Shown: positions 1-13,600 of the stretch, piece by piece | Layout of the letters: each line of letters starts with the position of its first letter | Position numbering within the stretch: the stretch's first letter is position 1 | Assembly: GCA_008711295.1 (NCBI GenBank) | Contig: VUYV01000101.1 | Location: 3,230,972 to 3,294,971 of the forward strand | DNA length: 64,000 bases | Source: Anarhynchus alexandrinus | Lineage: Eukaryota; Chordata; Aves; Charadriiformes; Charadriidae | Reading direction: 5' to 3' | Notes under the pieces: model-generated | Database searches by the model: none | Seen by the model: the letters and a program-made list of their open reading frames with translations, nothing else | What the model was told of the DNA's origin: nothing | Translations under genes and position numbers: made by a program

Positions 1-3000
1 TTTTACTGTTACTGGGCTCAACCGGGATTTTGAACTGAAGTCACAGTTCTACAGAATGATGTAGAAAACCCAACCGTAACTGCATCTTCTAGAGCAGAGG
101 GTGGCATGATAACCAAGGGAACAATAAACACTTTTTATAGCCGAGCTGAACTTGGCAGGCTTACAACCGGAGAGCAGGACTGAGCCACAGAGTTTTAGTA
201 GTTCAGACTGAGATTTGGGAAAAACAACCTACTTGTGCTGCATTACGTGTCATGAATTAACAACTTTAATATATTAAAAAGTCATAGTGGGAAATGGGAA
301 CACAACTGAGAAATGCTCACAGGACTTATTTCTGTCATCTGTTCTTACTTAACTTTTGGTCATCATGTGTTTGCCTTAAGGGAGGTAGAAACTTGAGCAC
401 TCTAATTGTACATAAAAGGCTGTGATATTTCCACGCTGGAATTGTTAATTGCTCTCTTGCAACATTCTATCTGTATTTAAATTGTTGCTTTTGGTGAGAC
501 AACTGTAGCAACCTACTTGTGAGAAATGTTTAAAGTCCAGGGTCAAGAAATACTTAGCCCCTACATTGCCTGCACTGCCTAGAACCTTACTGGTGGAGTC
601 CTTGCAGATACCCATGGTATGTACTCGCATACTTCAGATGTGACAGAAATAGTTTAGTAGCTCTCCCAGTTGCAGTATCCTCTGAGAAGGGTTAAATGGT
701 TGTGAAGTTACTTATTTAACAACTCCAGTATTGCAGGGGTCATTTTAGTTCCCCTCCTACCCCACCCCATCAGTCTGTGCATCAAGAAAAGCTCTGAGTT
801 TCTACATTAAGTTCTCAATATCCCCACTTAGTGAGCCTGGATTTCTGGAGTTGTTATGGTAATGCCATGAAACAGCATTTCAGTGGAGAACTGAGCTCCT
901 GAAGACTGTGAGCACCAACAAGTGTGACGGCATGTCCTGTTCCTTTCTTGAACACGAAGAGCTGCTGCTGAGAGTCTTTGTATCTGGAGTACCGGGACCG
1001 TAAGAACAGTGCGTGTTGCTCCTCAGAACCGTCCTGCGATCCATGCAGCACTGGGACTATCTTAGATGGTTTTTGGCCATTCCTATTTAACTTGACATGA
1101 CACCTACCACCATGGAGAAGGATATGGGAAAATGATTGTCAAAGCAAATCTTGCACTAATAGATGTTTCCAGTGCCCCGCTGGCTGCGTGTCTGTGAGGG
1201 AGGGCTGCGGTCTGGATTGTCCTTTTCTTGACTGCGATTTAAAGAGGCGAATGTGAAATCCAAACTTGTTAAGGTGGTGGGGTTTGGTGACTGAGGGACC
1301 TGTTGCTTGTTGCTGAGGCGTACCTTTGGCAGTCTCAGCACCGGGCAAACGGCTGGAAGCTGATTAACGTTTTAGTGCTTACAGTCTGTCCGGGTATTGA
1401 GTCCTGGGAAATTCTTGCTTCCAGCACTGAGGCGTTAAGCTCTGCTGCTGACCCACGGCACCTGCAGCGCCATTTCTTGGTGCTGGTAAACGGGAATCGG
1501 GTCTCCCCCTGGCGCTTCCAAATTTGTCACCCTCTTTCCAGTCCTCCAAGCTTTGCCAAACTGCAGCTGTACGTAGGCTGAAGCTTTTCATCTTGCCCTT
1601 AAAGTTCAAGTCTCTTTGGGGAGCTTCAGTCAACACAGAGCGTGTTGGGAGGGTGGGAGGTGGTGGTCGTCTGCCTATGTTCAAATACTCTCAAATATGT
1701 TTCTTTGAAATCATTTCTTACTTCAGTGCTTTGGAACAGGGACTCCAATTCGGGTAGTGGAAATGACCTCTGTGTAGAGGACACCCTCCATGTTTTCTTT
1801 TTACCTCTGCCTTCTATTCTGATTTGGCCAAATATATTAATGTATGTAAAAAATGGATAGCATGTGCTCAGTAAAAGTGGTTTTGGTATGTCTGTGTATC
1901 TTTATTTTTTACCGAATAAAATCTGCCTTGGTTTTACCTTCAGTGAGTGTGCTCAAACCTCTTTCTTTCCCATAGAAAAGCTCAGTGTGGTACAAGACAT
2001 GCGGCAGTGGGAATCAAAGCCACGTAACTACGGCTGGGGCTGCGGCACTGGGGCTGGACAGGGAGGAGTCTGCCATTCCTTCGCTCCTACTGATGCCTTC
2101 TCCTCTCGCCCCTCTTTCCATCTTGCTGGTAGTCCCAAGGAAGACTCCAGAATCCAGCATTCAGCCTTCCAGTGCTTAATAATGGAAAGGGCTATAGGTG
2201 AGAGGGAGAAGACTGATGATGGATGGGGTAAACATGAGGGGGGCAGGAGAAAGGGCTTTGGAGTTGTAGAGGCAAAGGATTTGTTGGGCAAAGGGCTTGG
2301 GTGTGAGAGGGACGAGGGGCTGGGATTTGATGAGGAGGGGCAGCTGGAAGCTGTGACTGCTTTAATTGGAAAAGGGAGCTAGGAGCAGGTGGGAGGGAAG
2401 GAATGGGCATGGAGACAGAGTGCTGGGAGGAGAAGTAGGGACCAAGAGCTGGGCTGCAGTGAGGCACTGGGAATTGCCCTAAGAGCATTGTTTGGAGGCA
2501 ATGGAGGGGGGGAGCTCGGGGAGGGAGAGCAGGGTGAGGCTGAATCCAGATTATAGAGGGAAAACTGGTAGCTCTCCAATGTCGGGTCTTCCCACTCCTC
2601 TGTTCGAATGGCTGCACAGACAACATGTGGTGGACCAGCCCCTCTGGTCGAGTGCTGGTCCCCAGGGCAATGGTGACTTGGCATCCGCTATCCCTTTCTC
2701 AGCCCATACAAACAGTTTCTCCTGCAAACCAGACTCCTCTTTTCCCCTCCGCATAAGGAATTTATTAACTGCCCCACCGTCCTCCTAGCAGCGTCGGGGT
2801 GGGAGGCACGGGAAGAAGTGCTCTCCCACAAAACTGAAGTAGAAAAGCTTCAGATTGTAAAAATAGACTCTTCCTTCCCGCACCTCCCCATACTAACAAA
2901 CTCGTCTTGTGAGTACCAGGGATGATATGAGAGCTGTCCCATCTGTCTGCCTTTGCCTGAGGTGCATTTGGGAGCACCTTTGCCGTCCCTCCTGCAGTGG

Positions 3001-3826
3001 GCATTACCATCAGCCACCAGAACAGAGGGATCTGGAGGAGGTCCTTGCCTGTGTCCTTGGTTCAAGTGACAGATGTTTGCACACTGGATTTAAAAGTGCC
3101 ATTTCCAGCAGTGACTCACGTGTGTATCACTGACATCTATTGTTTTCAGTATGAGCTTTTCAAAAAATGCCAGGAAACCTCTCGTACGCGCACACTGTTC
3201 CAGACACATTCAATGTCTGCTGCAAAGTCAAGTGCTGAAGGAAATCTGCTGCCTCCCCTTTCATGCTCCTTGACGGTCATCTATCACAAGGTGGTTGGTT
3301 TTTCTCCTCTACAGCACTTGATCAATGCACAAGGTTAGACCCATCTGGGGCTCATGCAACATGTCTGGCACTGTGAGCGTTGCCTGGTCTGCGGCAGAAG
3401 TTAGAAAGCGTGCAGGAATCCGGTAGGAGACTGAAGGAGGAGGAGAAAGGATGGGGGCAGTGTCTGATGGTTGAGGTATTCAAAAGCTCTCAGAGGAACT
3501 GGACTGCAGTCCCTGGCGCCAGACTATCTGTGAGATGTTAGACAAATAAGTCAGCTTTTCTGAAGAGGCCAAGTCCGTATCAGGCTGCCAGAAGCTGAGT
3601 GACACATTCGGTATGCCGGAGTTGGCGGTGCTGAAGTGCTGTAGCAGCAGTCAGCGCGCGGGTGTGCCTGGTCAGGGAGCGTCGGTGGCTCACGGGGTGG
3701 CTCCGAACCCCTGAGCGAGCCAGTTGTGAAAAGGGCAAAGGTATGGTGGCATTAACGTGTTCTTTCTCCTAGTCACCCAAGGGGATGAATTCACATTTTT
3801 AATAGATATGGAGAAACATCAAATGA

Positions 3827-3832
3827 AATAAA
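3827..3832 (+). terminator. Possible plus-strand poly(A) signal
   Basis: AATAAA is followed after about 30 nt by GTGTGGTTT. Similar hexamers lie at 1915-1920 and 6293-6298. One of them could end a convergent plus-strand gene whose coding part lies before the window (in human the convergent neighbour is CHST7), but no exon supports this. Confidence 0.2.
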
Positions 3833-4500
3833 AGCCCTCTGTCTCGGAGAGGACCAAGCCGTGTGGTTTATTTAGCCTCCTTATTAGGACAGCGGCACAC
3901 AGCAACGTGAGCAGCAGTGTGGGAGAGAGGTAATCAAGTTATGGACAATACTGGCATAAGAACAGATTTTTGTACATGAGCAATGAATCACTTCAGCCTG
4001 GAAGTTGGACGGTGGTTGTGTTTTTTGGTTTGTGTTTTTTTTTTTATCCATGAGAACAGCGTGGCAGGAAGGGAGGGAAAAAAAGACAACTCATTTTAAA
4101 AGACAGCTCCATTAATTTAGAAATAGAAAGGAGCTGATATGGTAGACAACCATGTTTTGGTAAGATATGAAGCTGTGTGGTCCAGGAGCCCTGTGATGCC
4201 TGAAAAATTCTGTACAGAGTGCTGAAGTCTCCTGAAAATCAGAAGAAGCCCCAAGTCCTGGTTTAAAGATGCTTTCCACATTTTGTTTGCGCTCTGTGAA
4301 AAGGAGGCAATGCTGACCTTCACAGAAATGTTGTAAAATAGTTGGTTCTGGAGTACTCTGCAATACGTTAACGTCTCATAACATTTCCTAGGAGGAAATC
4401 TGGTAATTTCATCTTTGCCAGGATGCGAATAAAACATATTAGAGCTGTACCATAAATCAAGAAGAGAACAAACCCCACACCAGTAACTCAGTAATTTTTG

Positions 4501-4521
4501 CCCCCCCCCCCCCCTTTTTTT
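4501..4521. repeat. Poly-C then poly-T run
   Basis: Fourteen C followed by seven T. Homopolymer length may be inexact. Confidence 0.88.
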
Positions 4522-6667
4522 GTTTTGAGAAGACAGGAGCTGAGGGGGGAAGGAAAGGCGGTATGTGTTCCTGTAAGCAAAAGCCGCGTGGTTGTTCGCT
4601 TGCAGAGGGCAGAAATCCCAGCTGGGTAGGCAACTGTGGGGCCGTACCGCCCTAGCTCTACCCCAGCTGTGGATGAGCGGTCTTTAATGTTTTGCCACAG
4701 ATCTGTGAAGTGATTACCGCCTTGTTTATTTAGGCACGGGCATGAAGCAGTACTGGTTTCAGGTGGGCTCTGGATAGCATTTAAAGTGCAGCAAAGGTGT
4801 GAGTGCATTTGGTAAAATAACGAGGAAGGGCTGTAGGAGATCAGCTCTAGCACAGCAGAGGCCTCTCTGGTGGAAGTTTTGGAAATCTTTCCTCGGTTTT
4901 TCACAGTCACTTCAGCTGTGGCTTGAGAAGGGATGACTTGGGTAAATTGTCGTGTTCCCCCCTTTTTTTTCTAAACCGAGTTTAAGTACAATTAGTGATA
5001 ACTAAATGGATTTAATGACAAGAGGAAGGGGCATGTGTCACCTGCCCCAAGCTGTTCTTAAAATCGTTAAGGATGGAGACTTTGTCCTCCAGTGGTCATT
5101 TACTCCATTATGTCAGTACGTCCACTGTTAAAAAGCGCTCTCTCCCATCTGTTTGAATCACCGATTTCGTTCAAGCCTGTTACTTCTCTTACTGGATGCA
5201 GGAAACAGCCTGCTGCCGTTTCTCTGTGCTAACTTGGTCTTACCACAAGCATGTAATCATATGATTCTTTTTTATACACCACCACCACCACATAAAAAAG
5301 CCTCTAGTCAGCTTTCAAGCCTATTAGCTTCCATTTCAGGTCTCAATTTTACAATTCTTGTTTTGATAAAGCACTTCATTCATCCTTTCGCAATGAGCAA
5401 CTTCCACGCTCTGCCTGACTCAAGCCCCAGAACTATTCCCAGTTCTGCCTTAATGCCACCAGATCAGATCACCAGATAAATACTTTGGTCATTTATATAA
5501 CCTCAAATTTTTCCATCCAAGAGATGCTTTTGTGTGCCTGAAACTTGGTCTTGGCTGTTCACAAAGGTTTTTATGTCTAAAATGTGGGAACTGATAGAAA
5601 GTAGCACCCAGAAGAGCTGCTGCCTTCAGATCAAGGGAGTGAGTGCCGGTTACACTGCAGCAAATGAGGAGTCACTTTAGTAGGAATTTCAGTTTGCGCC
5701 TTAAATTCTAAATTGGAAACCTTATCTTCATATTGGTTCTCAGTAAATTCTTAGTAAAATATTTGTGTGTGCTGGCTCTTCTAAGAACTTACAGTTAAAG
5801 CAGTTAGTTATGTTCAGATTGGAGGTCCCTAGCCAATATTTCTTAAACTTTGTTCCTTAATGGGAAAGGAGTTAAAATCTTGACAGGTGATATAGGTTAC
5901 GTGTGGCTGCCTTGGTACTTCTGCCCTGGAAAACGGCCACCCTGCTGCTTCCAGCTCTTCACTGTAGTTAACGCGTTGCTTGTAAACTGGTGATGCTAAC
6001 CTTGAAGGTAACAGCTAGTCAGCAGTTTTAACTCGGTTTATTTCTAAACTGACTTTCAGGTTACTTGGAGCTGTCGACGTGTGTCCGGTCATGCCTGTAC
6101 CTACAGCTCCACAGATTCCTGCCAGGAGGAATTCCAGCTCCGAGACGCTGAGCTCCCCAGGGCTGGCCCTGGAGCACTCCTCAGCAGGTGGAAGCAGAGA
6201 GTGAAAGCGCTTTACTGGCTACAGAGAAGGTGGGTGATGCCCCATCCTCATGGCAAAAATCCCACCCTTCTGAAGAGTTAGGCTGCGCCTTTAATAAAGT
6301 TTATTTTAAAATCCATTACTAATGCATGGGAGCGGAAGGTCCAAGGATAAAGGGGAGAGAAGTCTCTTGTGATCCATTACAGAACAGCTAGAATAATTTT
6401 GAGGTAAACATTTAATTAATACAACTTTTTCATCTTCTAACGATGCTTTGATCTGGGGAATGCAGAAGCAGTATAGGGCCCTACAGAATAATTCCTGAGA
6501 CTTATTTCTGAGTGTCTGCAGGGCTTCATCCCTGCTCTTCCCATGAAATGTTCATTCCAATATTGAGTGGTTTTAAATCAGTAAAGGTAAAAACTATCTA
6601 GGGAAGGTTTACTCCTTAAACTAAATCAGCTCTACTACTAGAAGCATCTAACTGTCAGCAACAATTT

Positions 6668-6735
6668 GAATACCTGCAATAGCATAAGTGCAATTAATAT
6701 AGAATACCTGCAATAGCATAAGTGCAATTAATACA
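6668..6735. repeat. 34-bp tandem duplication
   Basis: Two adjacent near-identical 34-bp copies begin gaatacctgcaatagcataa and differ by one base near the end. Confidence 0.9.
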
Positions 6736-7379
6736 GAGCAAAGTTTACATCCTTTGGACATTCAGGTTTTGGAATAACTGCCAAAAGGTAAAATTAGGTT
6801 GATTGTTGTAACCAGGTGCTTTCATACATGCATAGTATTACTCTCCAAATAAAGTGTGAACTTCTATGAGAAATAATGCATATCCATCTTTGCAAACTTT
6901 CTTGGATAAAGGCCCAGGATGGACCACCTCCGTTTTTAGAAGCTTTTTTTTCTTTCTCTTATTGCTGCCTCTGCCCCACACAGCTATGGCATCTTTGTTG
7001 AAGCATACAGCTATCGATAGCTTCTAGTAACCAGAGGGTAGTATTGTTTACATTTGATGGTATACCCTTCTCCTCCCTTTCTAAATACCAATCGCCAGGG
7101 TCAACCATGTTTTGTGCTGTTTAATTTTGCTGTAGGGTTTTACCAGCGTGGGCATTACTCGCGCCCGAGAAGACTTTCTCCCACGGCACGTTAGACAAAA
7201 CCGCACCTACGCACCCCTGGGCTCCCCTCCTTTGCTGCCTTAAACTGCTCAATGCCGCTGCTTCTCTGGGGTCTAAACCCAAATTCCTACTGTTGGCCGA
7301 AAAGCCTGACCCACAGATCCATACAGTTGAAATCCCACTCGTCGGATAACCCACAGCCGGCGCTGTGTTTCTCAAGGTC

Positions 7380-7560
7380 TGGGTAGGGAGGGACCCGGGT
7401 GGGAGCAGGCGGCTGGAGCTCCGTGGCCACATCCATCCCCGCAGCGGCCGGTCCGGTCCCTGGGAGGAGGCTGCCTCCGGCACAGCGGAGCGCACCAGGA
7501 AAGCTCTGCCTCCCACGTGAGCGCAACTCCTGTTTGCTGTTTTAAATCCCAGCGCCGCCA
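7380..7560. other. GC-rich patch with several CpGs
   Basis: A short stretch clearly richer in G, C and CpG than its surroundings (ccgcagcggccggtccggtc and nearby). An open frame on the minus strand crosses it (7121-7576, 151 codons) but resembles no family I know. GC-rich DNA has fewer stop codons, so the frame may be chance. Confidence 0.5.
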
Positions 7561-7640
7561 CACAAGACAAACTCACCGGTATAATTAGGACAGTCGTGAT
7601 TTTCTGTACCGGCTGAGTAGCGCACAGTGAGAGGTGGGCT

Positions 7641-7687
7641 GTGACTCAGCACGAAGAAGAGCTCTCTCTCCTCTTTTTAGTATAAAG
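7641..7687 (+). promoter_or_regulatory. Possible promoter: antioxidant-response/MARE core plus TATA-like box
   Basis: GTGACTCAGC at 7641-7650 matches the NRF2/small-MAF core RTGACnnnGC. TATAAAG follows at 7681-7687, and a GC-rich patch lies just upstream. The spacing would suit a start near 7715 on the plus strand. No transcript or exon is recognisable downstream. Confidence 0.25.
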
Positions 7688-10600
7688 ACTTAAAGCACTG
7701 CCAGAAAGGCGAGGTTGGAGTTTCTAGAGAAAGACAGGCACATTTCAGTACTGCGGTTGGTGTTGAAAATGTCACACCATAACCCAAGTTTCTGTCTACA
7801 GCTGGGGCTTGTGTTTAATTACTCAGCCTTTCTAGAATAAAGGATGTTTTCAAGATAGCTCTATTCTTACCTCAGATTATGCTTCCCTTTTTCAGACTGT
7901 ATGTAACCTTTTAGTATTTAAATACTATTTCTTGTCCCATAATAAGAGAGCAGACTTGCTTTTGTTTAAGATTTTTCATAGAGTTGAATGCGATAATTTT
8001 ATTTCGTTGATCAGATAGCTCAGAACATGTAGTGTATTTAGAAAAAGTCATATTTTCAAGCATTACACTACACAAAACTGAATGTAAGCTGTCACTTTTT
8101 TTTCTTCTTAAAAAAAAAAAAAGAAAGGAAAAGAAAACAGTTCCTAACTTCAAAAACACACGTGGCTTATGTTACTTCAAGTGCTTTGCAGAAATCACTT
8201 TGTCTTGGAGTGCGGATTAGTTTAGCAGGAATAATTTTTACTTTGTGAATCCATGCTTGGTTAGGAAAAATAGGAGGTAAACGGATTAACAAAACTCAGT
8301 GGCTTTGAGAATATTGAACTCAGTCATATCATAGGTGTGTTAATCTTGGAAGAGGAGCTATATTAGATTGATAAACACTTAAACATCCTTTATTGATTAT
8401 ATTTAAGAATACACAGAATGGCTGGGGAAAGACACAGTGTGCTGAACACCTGTAGCTCTTCAAGCACACTTTAATTCTGATCACCATCTCCTACCATTAT
8501 TTCCCCTCCTTCCTTGATTGATCCAGTTCAAGTATTCAGCTGATGTTAGCAAACTGAAAATTTACCGAGTACCCTTAAAAAGCTTATTTTTAGAAGGAAG
8601 CTCCCACTTATTTGAGGAAAACATATTGCAAAAGCAAAAGAAGAATGATTTATTTGGATTGAAAAAAAAATAAATTTGAAAACAAGTAGCTTTAATAGCG
8701 TCAGTTCTTGGGCCTCCCGAACAAAGGGCTCTGCAGCTGTGGGCAGGAAATAGCTGTAATTTTCTTAGATGTCAGTTTTCCAAGATAACACTTGGTAATG
8801 GTGAAGAACTGTCGCTTTCTCATTAAATAACAGTCACAACTTACCTGATTACAAGTCTTCCCACAGCTGCTAGAACATACTTATTACTGTAAGAACTTAC
8901 TTATTACTTATTACTTATTACTGTAAAACCCGATGTGCTTCTCACGTGCAGACTGACCGCAGAGCTTCCCTTCTCGACCGCAGGATGAGCTTCAGCGCAG
9001 GGGACAGTTTGCTCTCACTGAAAGCGGACGGAGGTACCTGCACTGCCTTGTCAGCAAGCACACGCTTTGCACAGACGGTACCATAGTGAGCGAGTAAAGT
9101 CACATTCCCAAATGTAGAGATCCGTGCGCTTCAGCCAAACTTTCCATCTGGAAAGGATCAAGAACTACTTCTTCCTAAAACAAGTTCCAATCTCTTTAAA
9201 ACCTCATTGTTGACCAGAATGGACAACAAGTACAGTCAAAATGCTGCAACTCTTGCTTCCAGCTGCTTGTAAGGAAATGAGACAACGAGGATAGCGTGAG
9301 ATGGGTTTCATCTCCTTTGACTGGAACTGTAATATTTCATGCTCAGATTTGCTGACTCTGTGGATCATACTGCTGTCAAAAAATAAAGAAGTGACTCACT
9401 GCATGCAAAGTACAGCAAAGCCCTCCGACTGCGTCACTGGGAAGAGGAAGACCGTCCCTGCTCAGAGAAGGTCCCGCTGCGAGCAGAAGCCTCGCCAGCA
9501 ATCTCATAAGCTACCAAGAAGTGCCCATTTCTTCAGTGTTCTTATAGAAAAAGTGCAAGGTGGGAGGGAAATATTTATCCTCGGGTGTGACTTTTCATTA
9601 AGCTGAAAAATAATCCCAGTGCTAACTGGTCACTACAGTAACAAACCCATCAATTCGTATGCAACTAGTGTGCTTTAGCTGTAAAATGCCTGATAAGATA
9701 ACGCAAGATAAATAAGACTGTCCACGAGTGTCTGACACTGGAATCACCATTCTGCGTAGGCTCCAGCTCCCAAAGCCACCCGCGCATCGCTGCTTTGGAC
9801 AATACTAACGAGCGGCTTCTGCTCCAAACGCTCAACTCCCCAGCGCGGGGTCCGTACAGGTACAGCAGAGGGGTTAACACAAGGTGTCTGTTTCCAGCAT
9901 TCATCTCCTATTGAAAAACCCAGACTAGCTCACTCTGTGCATCTGTGTGTGTGTAAGAGAAAAAACCCCACCACCTCACAGCAGTGGTACCCGACTGAGG
10001 CCAGCAGGCCACGCTTAGGGAAACCAATGGAACGGAACGCGTCCTCAGTCCTCCCCCAACTCCTCAGCTGCTCGGGGAGTGCCTAAGGCAGAGGCCAGGT
10101 TTGGATTGTGTCGGACGGCTATCGGTGCAACTGGTCTGGTCAGAAAGGCTGACTTTTGAACCTGTTGATATGCTTTCGAACAGCAGGTTTCATTGTTTGT
10201 TCAGGGTAACAACATTGCCTCTGGTTTTGATTTGCCGCTTCGTGTCAGCCGGTACCCTCTCGTTTGTTTTAGTAACGGGTGAAGCACCATTCCCTGCTCT
10301 CCTTTGCCATACCATTTCTAGTTTTACAAGACTGTATCAGATTTTCCTTTGCCGTCTCTTCTACCCAACTGAAACAACACAGGTGTTTACTCATCACGTG
10401 GAAATTGCACTGTACTTCTGGTTACCTTTTTGCCCTGCTCTGTGCCTTTTCAGGGTTTTTTTAATGCCCTTTCAAAGATGACCAAAGCTACATAGGATGC
10501 TGATGGCAGGGACACATGGGAGATTTATAGAGCAACAGAAGCTTTGTAATTTTGACTTCAGTTCCCAACATTCTTTGTCTTTTTAATTGTTCCTGCTGTC

Positions 10601-13600
10601 TTCTGAACACTAACCAGAATCATTCCAAGCTCTTTATTACAAGGAAACAGTTATTTTATAGGCCGTTGCACTTGTGTAGCTGCAGGTACTTTTCACTAAG
10701 TGCTACCCCACATTTTGCCATCAACCTTGGGTTCCGTGATCCTGAGTAACTGAATATCCCACATGCTTTTCACTTTCCTACTCACTCCCTTCTCCAGATC
10801 CAGCAGCACAAACCTCTGGATGACATTGCTAGCAACTTCTCTCCATTGTGAAAACCGGTGAAAAGATAAGAAACAGAACCCAAGAATAAATGGTCAGTTA
10901 TTAATCCTGCTAGATTTCCTGTTCTTACAGTGACTAAGACAGCATAAGCTAAGACTTCTTGCAAAAGGACTTTCCAAATATCACTTTATAACATGAAGTA
11001 TACCATCCAGACCTCCTTTGTCTGCGTGATCACTCACTCTTTCTAACAACAGATTTAGAAGTTATAACTCCTCACTATCATCGCCATATGGACATAAATC
11101 TGTATTTTATTTCTCCATATAATATTGTTTACTTTTAGTCGTAGCTTGCAGCCCTTCTTAAAATAAAAGGGTATCGGAACAACTGTTGGATGCTCCCAGG
11201 TGGGAATCATTAATTACATTTTAAGGAAGGGAACCCCAAATCAATTCTGTACTGTGAGAAGAAGGCTGAGTTGCTAGTTTTGCCCTTTTCACTTCTGAGC
11301 TGAAATATGGAGTTTATATGCGTATGTCAAGCCACAGTAAGTTTTGCGCTACTATTAATCAAATAAGAAAAGATGACGTATTTCTGACTTGACTACAGAT
11401 GACAAACATGATTATTTGTTCTAGTGCAGCTAATAGCGTAACTCCACATGAAACAACAAACTCCACAAAAGCTAACACTGTGTGCCTTCTACTTCCCAGT
11501 GACTCCAAGGTCTATGTGAAGTAAGAGAGTACTAAGAAGAAATGGAAAGATGAAGTACTTTGCTGACCTGGAACGGTAACACCGTCTTTATACCTAACCT
11601 GAAACTTGTTGACAGAGCCAGAGCTCCAGGCAGCACGAGCATTTCTTCTCTAGAGAATGCAATGCGTGGATGAAGCTTTAACCAACACGCTCAAAGCTGA
11701 AATTACTGCAGTATGTTGTCCACCTTATTGAATGTTTAGCTAAGTATGTACACAAATCAGCCAGTGGCAGAAAGCCCAGCACGTGCTTCTATTCCCCCTC
11801 CTCCACTACTACTATTCCCACAACATGGAATGCTTTCACAATATTTTGCTTTTTCTCTCTTCCCCACCCACTGTTGTAGTTAAACGATAATCCCTTGCCA
11901 TTTAACCTCATTAGGATACTGAGCTCCCGAACTAGGGCTGAGAGCACCTGCATGCCATCGTTGCGCTTATTGCTTAAGACCAAAAAACCAAGCCCTGACA
12001 CTACAGACAGTTGTCCTTCTTAGATCCTCACAGTTTAAACTGCAAGTATAGGAAAGACGGTTGTTGCTGTCGCCATTGACACTATGAAGAGGATGTATCA
12101 GGGGATATAACAGTATTTGCAGTTCTACTGATCCTCTGCTTAAAGTAATTACTTCAGCGTTTTTAAAGATGTTTGGTGCAGCAGCACCTCATTTCTTGCA
12201 CACACGACAAACACTATCTCTAGGAAGGACAGGACTTAAGATACATTGTGGCCCACCCCCAGCTTGAACCTGTCACACCACATAGGCTTTAGGTGCTTTG
12301 TTCACAAGGGAACAGAAGTTACCAAAAGTTTTGGACAGACCATCTACCGTGGCAGTCTTAGTCAGGACAGCATGGTGTGCTTTGGATACCTAGTGCGTTT
12401 TTATGTTTGAAGCAACCGTGAGACACGTCCTGCAACCTTACTGATGCGTTCGTATCTGAAATGACAAGAGGGTAAGAGTTCTGAGAATGGTAGACCGATG
12501 GAAATCAGGTAAAATGCTGCTTCTTGTTTTGTGCTTTACGAACAGATCAGAACTAATACACAGAAAACCTGTAGCACGCACCCTATAACTGCAAAGGAAA
12601 GGCACAGCAGCCTGTCTGTCTTAAATGAAGGAAGCAAATTTGAGACATTCTTACATGGTTTACGTTCTGCCTGCTCCACCGAAACCAGCTATGGGTCATA
12701 GCCCTTTCTTTACTTCCAATATCCCAAACTAAAATCAGACAAACTTACCCCAAGTGACCCTGTGTGCTGGAACCTGTTATTTCACAATGACTATTACTAA
12801 TCGGCTGTTACGATCCAGAAGAGGATCTTCTGGTGTTTTGCTTTCTGGTATTAATCTGCGTCAACATCAAGGCATTCAGCCAGGCAATTTAGGACTGAAA
12901 TTCAGAATCAGACAGTGGATGATAACCTCCTTGATTAAACTAAAACCTGGAAATAAAATTCATGAGTATGTTATAACACGGAACCACACGACCTACTTCT
13001 CCCTGCCTCTCTAATAACAACTTCAGAGACTTCACTAGTTAAAAAATAAATCCAATTTATTTCTCATAGCCTAAAGTTAAGTATTTTAGCATTGCAGCCA
13101 AACCCTTTTAAGTTGAGCATCCACTTTCTCTGAGGGAATGCAAATCTGGTGGTTTTTTTTCCAAATGAAAGTAGAAAAGTGACCTTTTAGTGCAGTATTT
13201 CAAATTATTACTATCTAATTAACCACATTTGCATAAACTAGCAATGTAGTTTCGACACTGTGCTCAGGCACAAAAATTAAGTCTGACTATTCTGCTCCCC
13301 TCCCTTTCTAAAATATATATCAAATGTGTTTATACGGGATGCTTTCAAGCTCCAAAATGTTGAAAAAACACAGGACGCTAGGGGCATCAGCAAATCAAAT
13401 GAAAAAACCTTATGTTAACAAAAACTAGAACTAAGCCAAATGTTTCTAATTTCCCTAGGACAAAAACTGCTGCTCCTTTGCATGCACCAATATAAATCCT
13501 TTCTGCGTCTGTACTACTGTATGCGAACCTGGGAGGGGCACCGGCTTTATCCACACCAGCATAACCGGGTATTCAAAAAGCCGGGGCTTCTCTCCCTCTT

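Larger units (their letters stand above)
1..7379. other. No recognisable gene
   Basis: Open frames on both strands are short (up to 172 codons) and look like no protein family I know. Apart from the 34-bp tandem duplication, the poly-C/T run and isolated AATAAA hexamers, I see nothing defined here. Confidence 0.7.

Noticed and set aside
1864..2382. 172-codon plus-strand open frame
   Set aside because: Low-complexity Gly/Glu/Lys-rich text from a purine-rich stretch, with overlapping open frames on the other strand. No recognisable domain or splice context.
1..7379. CHST7, the convergent human neighbour
   Set aside because: Its coding part is a long open frame of more than 400 codons with sulfotransferase motifs. 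Nothing like it is present. Only isolated poly(A)-like hexamers hint at a plus-strand gene end.
7121..7576. 151-codon minus-strand open frame in the GC-rich patch
   Set aside because: Other long frames overlap it on the same strand, as expected in GC-rich DNA. No known family and no supporting exon structure.
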